Assembly: GCA_002170735.1 (NCBI GenBank)
Contig: NHIV01000072.1
Coordinates: 3,474 to 9,474 of the forward strand
Source of the DNA: a bacterium TMED198
GTDB lineage: Bacteria; Fidelibacterota; Marinisomatia; SCGC-AAA003-L08; D37C17
Length of the DNA stretch: 6,001 nt
Reading direction: 5' to 3'
In this document: positions 1 through 4,802 of the stretch, one piece after another
Layout: every line of letters begins with the position of its first letter
Numbering within the stretch: position 1 is the first letter of the stretch
The notes under the pieces: model-generated
What the model saw: only the letters and a program-made list of their open reading frames with translations
The model's database searches: none
What the model was told of the DNA's origin: nothing
Made by a program: the position numbers and the translations under genes

Positions 1-25
1 GGGATTGAGTTCATATTGAAGTATT

Positions 26-54
26 TTGACATAAATATTTATTTTTTTTATTGT
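26..54 (+). promoter_or_regulatory. Possible sigma-70-like promoter ahead of the lipoprotein gene
   Basis: A perfect TTGACA lies at 26-31 and, after a 17-base spacer, TATTGT at 49-54 matches four of six bases of the -10 consensus. It sits about 55 bases before the first start codon and could drive the whole downstream string. The region is so AT-rich that partial -10 matches are common. If the organism is in the Bacteroidota group, its main sigma factor prefers a different -7 element (TAnnTTTG), which is not cleanly present here. Confidence 0.3.
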
Positions 55-109
55 GTTATTGATTCATTGCATAAATAAACAATAAATTTTATAAAAATTA
101 AAGCAAATA

Positions 110-943
110 ATGAAAACATTTAAAATATTTATAATATTAACATTATACCTACTGTTATCATCTTGTGGTGATTCGAAGGTTTACGATGTAAAAATAGATG
201 ACAAGTCCACTTTCTTGAGTATGAAGGTATATACTTATGCTGATCAAAGAAGCCTTGAGTCATCTTTCAACTATAGCTCTGATGGACAGATAGTAGAATA
301 TAAATCATTCTCTGATTCAGTTCTGGTTGGCCATTGGATACCATCATATAAAAATATAATTATTGAGGAAGAGTTTTTCAATAATGGCCAAGTTAGGTCT
401 ACTGGAAACAAAAAAAATGGGACACAGCATGGAGCTTGGCATTATTTTAATAGAAATGGTCAAAAAGTTTCTCAGCGATATTTTGAGAACGGAAAAAAAT
501 CATGGAATTGGTTTATTTTTAATCAGGATTCATTCATCGTTGAAAGTTATGATTATATTAAGGATACAGGCCTTTGGATACAATTCTATAAAAATGGGCA
601 AATAAAATCTAGTGCTAGCTATATTGATGAAAATTTAAATGGTATCTTCAAAGGATATTTTAAACAAAGTGGAAGAAAAGCAAGTCCTAAGCCAAAGGAA
701 ATTGGAACTTTTGTAGAAAATAAAAAAAGTGGACCTTGGAAATACTTTAATAAAAGAGGTTTTTTAATAAGAGAAGAAAATTATTTAGATGGTATTATTA
801 ATGGCAAGTGGTATACATACTTTGAAAATGGAAATCCTAAAATAGTGGGTCAATATTTAGAGGGTAAAAGGATTGGATTATGGAAATGGTATGATGTAGA
901 TCAAAATGTTTTTCTAGAAAAACATTATAAACTAAACTTATAA
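110..943 (+). CDS. Lipoprotein with MORN-like (YwqK-type) repeats
   Basis: The 277-residue product begins with a lipoprotein signal peptide: Lys2 and Lys5, a hydrophobic core at about residues 6-16, then the lipobox Leu-Ser-Ser-Cys with Cys19 as the lipidated residue, so the mature protein is probably membrane-attached outside the cytoplasm. From about residue 86 to the end it is built of imperfect repeats of roughly 24 residues with the pattern G-x-W-x-Y-F-x-x-N-G followed by a Y-x-x-G turn; units start near Gly108, Gly154, Gly208, Gly232 and Gly256, and less clearly at Gly178. This matches the MORN_2/YwqK-like family (COG2849), whose molecular role is generally unknown; database labels as an antitoxin component should not be trusted. 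The ATG at 110 has no Shine-Dalgarno sequence, but the signal peptide fixes the start. It is the first gene of the string; a functional link to the downstream respiratory genes is not shown. Confidence 0.87.
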   Translation: MKTFKIFIILTLYLLLSSCGDSKVYDVKIDDKSTFLSMKVYTYADQRSLESSFNYSSDGQIVEYKSFSDSVLVGHWIPSYKNIIIEEEFFNNGQVRSTGNKKNGTQHGAWHYFNRNGQKVSQRYFENGKKSWNWFIFNQDSFIVESYDYIKDTGLWIQFYKNGQIKSSASYIDENLNGIFKGYFKQSGRKASPKPKEIGTFVENKKSGPWKYFNKRGFLIREENYLDGIINGKWYTYFENGNPKIVGQYLEGKRIGLWKWYDVDQNVFLEKHYKLNL

Positions 944-951
944 ATTTATCA

Positions 952-1044
952 ATGAGCCCAAAGAGTAACTATTCAAAGATTTCAATGATTATTTCTACCA
1001 TCCTGATTATTTTTTATTTTATTTTCATGCTTTTTTATTATTAG
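952..1044 (+). CDS. Possible 30-residue single-pass membrane peptide
   Basis: A short open frame, ATG to TAG, starts 8 bases after the lipoprotein stop and ends 8 bases before the next start, filling the gap exactly as an operon gene would. The predicted peptide has a polar N-terminus with Lys4 and Lys9 and a hydrophobic stretch at about residues 11-30, so it would be a single membrane helix with the N-terminus inside. In a T-rich stretch, any frame reads as hydrophobic residues, so this could be chance. No ribosome binding site is visible and no family is recognised. Fit and spacing are the only support. Confidence 0.33.
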   Translation: MSPKSNYSKISMIISTILIIFYFIFMLFYY

Positions 1045-1052
1045 GTCTTTAC

Positions 1053-1211
1053 ATGAATGAAACATATATCTTTGATTGGCTAACCTATTCATGGTTGATG
1101 GATAACATGTGGTGGCTTAGCGTTGGAATGATTGCATCAATGGTGGTTCTCTTTTTGTTCCCAATATTACTTGGCTATGATTTAAAAAAAGATGAGGACA
1201 AAAAGAAATAA
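1053..1211 (+). CDS. Small single-pass membrane protein, 52 residues
   Basis: The frame runs from ATG at 1053 to TAA at 1209-1211. The N-terminal part is rich in aromatic residues (Tyr5, Trp9, Tyr12, Trp14, Trp20, Trp21), followed by a membrane helix at about residues 22-41 and a charged tail dominated by Lys and Asp from residue 45 on. The Lys-rich tail suggests the C-terminus is cytoplasmic. A partial Shine-Dalgarno (AGG within TTAGGT, 1041-1046) lies six bases upstream of the start. Only two bases separate it from the next gene. The architecture resembles small accessory subunits of respiratory complexes, but no family is recognised; the role is inferred only from position upstream of the bc genes. 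Confidence 0.65.
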   Translation: MNETYIFDWLTYSWLMDNMWWLSVGMIASMVVLFLFPILLGYDLKKDEDKKK

Positions 1212-1213
1212 CA

Positions 1214-1366
1214 ATGACGTCTCTAAACATTTTTTTAATTATGCTTGCAGTGTTCTTTGCTATCTTTTTTTCTGAAATATTTAGACTAAAGAAAGATGTT
1301 AGAAAATTAAATAACATTGTTAATCATCTTTTGCAAGAAAGAAAAAACAAGAATCCAAAACAATAA
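1214..1366 (+). CDS. Small membrane protein with a basic helical tail, 50 residues
   Basis: The frame runs from ATG at 1214 to TAA at 1364-1366, two bases after the previous stop, which suggests translational coupling. Residues about 4-20 form a hydrophobic helix; residues about 23-43 look like an amphipathic helix with spaced Leu, Val and Ile (Leu25, Val29, Leu32, Ile35, Val36, Leu39, Leu40), and the last residues are Lys/Arg/Asn-rich. The basic tail implies N-out, C-in topology. The layout (short helix, then basic amphipathic tail) is reminiscent of CcmD-like or other small respiratory assembly proteins, but there is no diagnostic motif, so the function is left open. Confidence 0.63.
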   Translation: MTSLNIFLIMLAVFFAIFFSEIFRLKKDVRKLNNIVNHLLQERKNKNPKQ

Positions 1367-1422
1367 CGTTGTTATAAATTAATTATTTTTTTTAAATTCT
1401 AATGCTAATATAGCGTTGGAAA

Positions 1423-2307
1423 ATGACAGAAGAAATTACGAATAAAAATATTGATGAAAATAATTCTGAGAATGGCAGTAGGGCTTATGCCTTGTTTTAC
1501 TCGTTCTTTTTGTTGCCTTTATCAATAACAATTTTAGGTGTTTTATTCTTTTTAACATTTAAATTCTTAACAATTGAATCTGAAGATCCTTACGATTATT
1601 TAAATCAAATCAAAGTTGGCTCTTCAACAAAGAGGTGGCAGTCAGCATATGAGCTTGCTAGAATTTTATCTAATCCAGAAAATTTTCCAGAATCTGAAAA
1701 TTTTAGTAATCAATTAATACTGATGTATAAGAAATCAATTCATGATGACCCTATGGTTAGAACTTATTTAGCATTGTCTATGGGTCAATCTGGGAAAAAG
1801 AAATTTGGTCCTATTCTTATGGAGGGGCTTGAAGATGAAAACTCTTCATCTAGAGTAGCCGCAATCAGATCTCTTGGAAGTATTAGATATAACCAATCTC
1901 TAAGTATACTTGAGTCTATAGCTTTAAATGGCAAGGATGACATGGAAAGATTGGCAGCAACTATTTCAATAGGAAGATTAATTGATACAAACTCACGTCA
2001 AACTCTACTAACTTTATTAGATGATGAAGAGCCAAACATTAGATGGGATGCAGCTATTGGCCTTGCAAAGCTAGGAGATTTATCTGGAAAAAAAGTTATA
2101 GATCAGCTATTAAGTAGAAGTTATTATTCAAACTTCCCTGAAGTGAATGATTTTGAAGTTGAAAAAGCTTTATTAATTGCAATCGAATCATCAGGTCTTA
2201 TTAAGAATGATGATTTTTTGAAAAATTTAGAAATTCTGTCAACTAAGGATCCAAGTATGAAAGTTAGAGACGCAGCTCGCAAAATGATAAAAAAATATAA
2301 TATTTAA
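1423..2307 (+). CDS. Membrane-anchored HEAT-repeat protein in the bc-complex operon
   Basis: The 294-residue product has a polar, acidic, Asn-rich N-terminus (1-19), one strong transmembrane helix at about residues 22-49, and then a soluble domain of paired helices. Repeats of the HEAT/PBS-lyase type are visible from about residue 105: D-D-P-x-V-R-x-x-x-A-x-x-x-G at 108-121, S-S-R-V-A-A-I-R-S-L-G at 142-152, M-E-R-L-A-A at 174-179, D-E-E-P-N-I-R-W-D-A-A-I-G at 201-213, and a last one at 276-291. HEAT repeats bind other proteins; no catalytic residues are expected or seen. Its stop codon directly abuts the Rieske start, so it is surely co-expressed with the complex. It may be a scaffold, assembly factor or peripheral subunit (inference). 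Sidedness is unclear because charge around the helix is balanced. The start at 1423 is preceded by only a weak GGA. Confidence 0.9.
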   Translation: MTEEITNKNIDENNSENGSRAYALFYSFFLLPLSITILGVLFFLTFKFLTIESEDPYDYLNQIKVGSSTKRWQSAYELARILSNPENFPESENFSNQLILMYKKSIHDDPMVRTYLALSMGQSGKKKFGPILMEGLEDENSSSRVAAIRSLGSIRYNQSLSILESIALNGKDDMERLAATISIGRLIDTNSRQTLLTLLDDEEPNIRWDAAIGLAKLGDLSGKKVIDQLLSRSYYSNFPEVNDFEVEKALLIAIESSGLIKNDDFLKNLEILSTKDPSMKVRDAARKMIKKYNI

Positions 2308-2850
2308 ATGGCAAAAGAAAAATATATACCTAAAGCATCAATAGGGGGCAATAAAGATAAGTCCAATATATCTCGTGGTCAATTTTTAAGTTGGCTAAGT
2401 GTGGGCTGGTTAGCTTTTGTAGGTGCAACAGGAGGTTTTTTTACAATCTTGATTAGATATCTTTTTCCTAATGTTCTGTTTGAGCCGCCTCAAACATTTA
2501 AAGTAGGGTTTCCTGATGATTTTGAAGTTGGAAAAATTGACTCTCGCTTTAAAAAAGAATACAATGTATGGGTTGGCAGAAGTGAAGATGGAATTTATGC
2601 GCTATCAACTGTTTGCACGCATTTAGGTTGTACGCCTAATTGGCTTCCAACAGACAGAAAATTTAAGTGCCCATGCCATGGCAGTGGCTTTAGAATTTCT
2701 GGGATGCACTTTGAGGGGCCCGCACCAAGACCACTAGAGAGATATAAAATTAGTTTAAGTAATGATGGACAAGTTCTTGTTGATAAGACAAAAAGTTATA
2801 AGCATGAAAAGGGTGAGTGGGAAAATCCAGACTCTCTTCTAAAAGTTTAA
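2308..2850 (+). CDS. petC: Rieske [2Fe-2S] protein of a cytochrome bc/b6f-like complex
   Basis: This is the iron-sulphur subunit that takes the first electron from quinol at the Qo site and passes it to a c-type haem. The 180-residue chain has a short cytoplasmic N-terminus, one membrane helix at about 33-53 and a soluble domain carrying both cluster boxes: CTHLGC at 103-108 and CPCHGS at 121-126. Cluster ligands are Cys103, His105, Cys121 and His124; Cys108 and Cys123 form the usual disulphide. The proline loop G-P-A-P is at 137-140. Two features are odd. The aromatic residue two places after CPCHGS is Phe128 where high-potential Rieske proteins have Tyr. The Tat-like motif before the helix reads S-R-G-Q-F-L (22-27), with Gly in place of the second arginine. 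The ATG follows the upstream TAA with no gap and no Shine-Dalgarno, pointing to translational coupling. Confidence 0.97.
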   Translation: MAKEKYIPKASIGGNKDKSNISRGQFLSWLSVGWLAFVGATGGFFTILIRYLFPNVLFEPPQTFKVGFPDDFEVGKIDSRFKKEYNVWVGRSEDGIYALSTVCTHLGCTPNWLPTDRKFKCPCHGSGFRISGMHFEGPAPRPLERYKISLSNDGQVLVDKTKSYKHEKGEWENPDSLLKV

Positions 2851-2865
2851 TTTAAAAAAATAAAA

Positions 2866-3663
2866 ATGAGTAAAAAAGAAAATAAAAAACAGTCTCTACT
2901 TGATTGGCTAGGTAATTCCCAGCTTTGGAAATCTATAATTAGATCTGGAGTTCCAAGAACTCGAAGGCAAAGAATGTATGCTATTCTTGGTAATGTGTTT
3001 TTGCACCTTCATCCTGCTCGTCTGCCAAGGCACGCGGTTAAATTGGGATATACTTGGTGTATGGGGGGACTTTCTTTCTTTTTGTTTGTTGTATTGACTA
3101 TAACAGGTATTTTATTAATGTTTTACTACAGGCCAACAGTTGAGTATGCATTTACAGATATAATTGATTTAGGTGAACAAGTTCCCCTTGGAATTATGAG
3201 AGAAATACACCGTTGGGGAGCGCATGCGATGGTTCTTACAGTTTGGCTTCATATGTTGAGAGTTTTTATGACAGGATCCTACAAACCTCCCAGAGAGTTT
3301 AATTGGACCGTTGGAGTAATACTAATGACACTAACTATGTTTTTAAGCTTTACAGGATATTTGTTACCTTGGGACCAATTAGCAATTTGGGCTGTAACTG
3401 TTGGATCAAATATGGCTAGAGCCCATCCGTTTATTGGCAGTGAAGGTCCTGGAGCTTCATTGTTAGCAATTGGAGATATAAATCTTGTGCATGCAGGGTC
3501 AGATGTTAGATTTGGGTTGCTTGGTGGAAGGTTTGTTGGCGAAGCAACTCTGTTAAGGTTTTATGTTTTACATTGTATTGCAGTGCCATTTATAGCAATG
3601 ATTTTTATGGCAGTACATTTTTGGAGAATTAGAAAGGATGGTGGCATTTCAGGCCCCATGTAA
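2866..3663 (+). CDS. petB: Cytochrome b6-like subunit (N-terminal half of cytochrome b)
   Basis: This is the four-helix dihaem core of the quinol-oxidising complex, embedded in the membrane. The 265 residues contain an extra basic N-terminus of about 30 residues and four helices (about 66-88, 115-135, 147-165, 232-253). Haem ligands are His115/His129 in helix B, spacing 14, and His236/His251 in helix D, spacing 15; the 15 spacing is the b6f/QcrB type, not the mitochondrial one. Cys65 in T-W-C-M-G-G aligns with Cys35 of plant cytochrome b6 (F-Y-C-L-G-G), which attaches haem c(n). P-W-D-Q at 168-171 and the closing I-S-G-P-M match cytochrome b6, whose chain ends I-S-G-P-L, so the stop is natural and not a frameshift. 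The loop between helices C and D (about 187-229) is about 20 residues longer than in b6. An A-rich 15-base gap follows the Rieske gene. Confidence 0.97.
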   Translation: MSKKENKKQSLLDWLGNSQLWKSIIRSGVPRTRRQRMYAILGNVFLHLHPARLPRHAVKLGYTWCMGGLSFFLFVVLTITGILLMFYYRPTVEYAFTDIIDLGEQVPLGIMREIHRWGAHAMVLTVWLHMLRVFMTGSYKPPREFNWTVGVILMTLTMFLSFTGYLLPWDQLAIWAVTVGSNMARAHPFIGSEGPGASLLAIGDINLVHAGSDVRFGLLGGRFVGEATLLRFYVLHCIAVPFIAMIFMAVHFWRIRKDGGISGPM

Positions 3664-3667
3664 ATTT

Positions 3668-4786
3668 ATGTTGCAATATCTAAAAGATTTTATTGACTAT
3701 TTATCTGCTCCAACGATATCCTTTACTTTGTTGACAGTAATGTTCCCTTTTGTTTTTCCTCCAACAGATTGGTTCCAAAAAATGCATAAAAAGCTTGGTT
3801 TCCATCATATGTGGACTAATAAAGGTGGAATTGCAGGAATATTATTAATAACAGCTTTTTTTGTAATGGGCTTTTTAGATAAAAACTTTAATATTATTTT
3901 AACCAAGCCTGATAACTTTCCAATTATTTTAATGACATATACAATGTTCTTCTTTATTTGGCTTGGCATGAAGAAGGCATATGTTAATGATGAAAGGCTC
4001 GATCAGGGTAAAAAGCCAGATGAATATCATGATCCAGAGGACAAAGTTCTTGTTTGGCCTGATTTAGTTTATATTGAATTGATAGCTTTAATACTCTTTA
4101 CAGTTTTTTTAATTGTTTGGTCAATATTGGTAGCTGCTCCTCTTGAAGAGCCAGCAAATCCAGCCGCAACACCAAATCCATCAAAGGCTCCCTGGTATTT
4201 TTTAGGCCTCCAGGAAATGTTAGTTTATTTTGATCCATGGATAGCTGGAATTTTATTTCCTCTATTTATAATTATTGGAACTTCAGCGATTCCATATATG
4301 GATATCAACCCCAAAGGAGATGGTTATTATTCATTCAAGGAAAGAAGGGTCGGTATATTTATATTTATGTATGGATGGATTGTTTTATGGGTTTTTCTAA
4401 TTGTTATAGGAACTTTTTTTAGAGGTCCAAATTGGAACTTTTTTGGGCCCTTTGAATTTTGGGATCCTCATAAAATAGAGGCTTTAAACAATGTAAATTT
4501 ATCTGAATATTTTTGGGTTATAGGCTTAAACAAACCGCTACCTACAAATCCTTTAGTTCGTGAATCAATAGGAATTTTAGCTACAGCTTTCTATGTATTT
4601 TTATTACCTCCATTACTTGCCAAAACATGGTTAAAGGATATGTTCAAAGCTTATGGTCCAGTGCGTTACTCATTTTTAATGTTGTTTGGACTTTTGATGC
4701 TATCTCTTCCAATAAAAATGTATCTAAGATGGATTATTAACTTGAAGTATATTGTATCAATACCTGAATGGTTCTTTAATATTTAA
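3668..4786 (+). CDS. petD: Subunit IV-like C-terminal half of cytochrome b, with N- and C-terminal extensions
   Basis: This subunit completes the Qo site of the b6-like protein. Of its 372 residues, the part from about 129 to 230 corresponds to plant-type subunit IV (about 160 residues): V-W-P-D-L-V-Y-I-E, then L-E-E-P-A-N-P-A-A-T-P, and the Qo loop A-P-W-Y at 174-177 in place of PEWY. Before it are about 125 extra residues with three predicted helices (about 17-34, 54-70, 84-100) and a charged linker; after it come about 140 residues with three more helices and a G-P-N-W-N-F-F-G-P-F motif at 253-262. Such extended forms occur in bc complexes of menaquinol-using bacteria (family knowledge). 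I chose the ATG at 3668, four bases after the b6 stop; an in-frame ATG at 3638 would add ten residues and overlap the b6 gene by 26 bases, and its extra residues are not membrane-like. No haem-c motif is present, unlike Bacillus QcrC. Confidence 0.95.
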   Translation: MLQYLKDFIDYLSAPTISFTLLTVMFPFVFPPTDWFQKMHKKLGFHHMWTNKGGIAGILLITAFFVMGFLDKNFNIILTKPDNFPIILMTYTMFFFIWLGMKKAYVNDERLDQGKKPDEYHDPEDKVLVWPDLVYIELIALILFTVFLIVWSILVAAPLEEPANPAATPNPSKAPWYFLGLQEMLVYFDPWIAGILFPLFIIIGTSAIPYMDINPKGDGYYSFKERRVGIFIFMYGWIVLWVFLIVIGTFFRGPNWNFFGPFEFWDPHKIEALNNVNLSEYFWVIGLNKPLPTNPLVRESIGILATAFYVFLLPPLLAKTWLKDMFKAYGPVRYSFLMLFGLLMLSLPIKMYLRWIINLKYIVSIPEWFFNI

Positions 4787-4789
4787 TTT

Positions 4790-4794
4790 AGGAG
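4790..4794 (+). promoter_or_regulatory. Ribosome binding site AGGAG that decides a TTG start
   Basis: AGGAG lies eight bases ahead of the TTG at 4803 in the gap after the subunit IV gene. It is the best Shine-Dalgarno sequence in the window; the other genes have A/T-rich leaders. It supports TTG as the start of the multihaem cytochrome gene, since the upstream in-frame stop at 4797-4799 leaves only ATT and TTG before the coding sequence, and the first in-frame ATG (4890) would cut the membrane anchor. Confidence 0.72.
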
Positions 4795-4802
4795 ATTAGA
4801 TT

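Noticed and set aside
1..78. Open plus-strand frame from the window edge to TAA at 76-78, possibly the tail of an upstream gene
   Set aside because: Twenty-five codons in AT-rich sequence is not enough; the other two frames stop at 8 and 19 and could equally be the true end, and a promoter-like TTGACA lies inside it.
363..605. 80-codon frame on the plus strand
   Set aside because: Shadow frame inside the MORN lipoprotein gene, whose repeats clearly continue through this stretch.
1117..1317. 66-codon frame on the minus strand
   Set aside because: It lies antisense to the two small membrane-protein genes, whose spacing and sense-strand sequence are better supported; its product has no recognisable features.
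1367..1422. Possible second promoter before the HEAT gene (TTATTT at 1383-1388, TAATAT at 1406-1411)
   Set aside because: The -35 match is only three of six bases in a T-rich run; not distinguishable from background. No convincing hairpin or terminator was seen in this gap either.
3638..3667. Upstream ATG giving subunit IV ten more residues and a 26-base overlap with the b6 gene
   Set aside because: The b6 reading frame is certain to its I-S-G-P-M end; the ATG at 3668, four bases after that stop, fits the spacing of the other genes better.
3638..3670. Possible frameshift splitting one cytochrome b gene into two
   Set aside because: The first half ends like plant cytochrome b6 and the second half starts with its own ATG and an N-terminal extension; a natural two-subunit arrangement explains it.
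4237..4422. 61-codon frame on the plus strand
   Set aside because: Shadow frame within the subunit IV gene, which is coding here by family match.
4760..4783. P-E-W-F near the C-terminus of subunit IV as a candidate Qo PEWY motif
   Set aside because: It is at the extreme C-terminus, far from the Qo loop position, which is occupied by APWY at 4187-4198.
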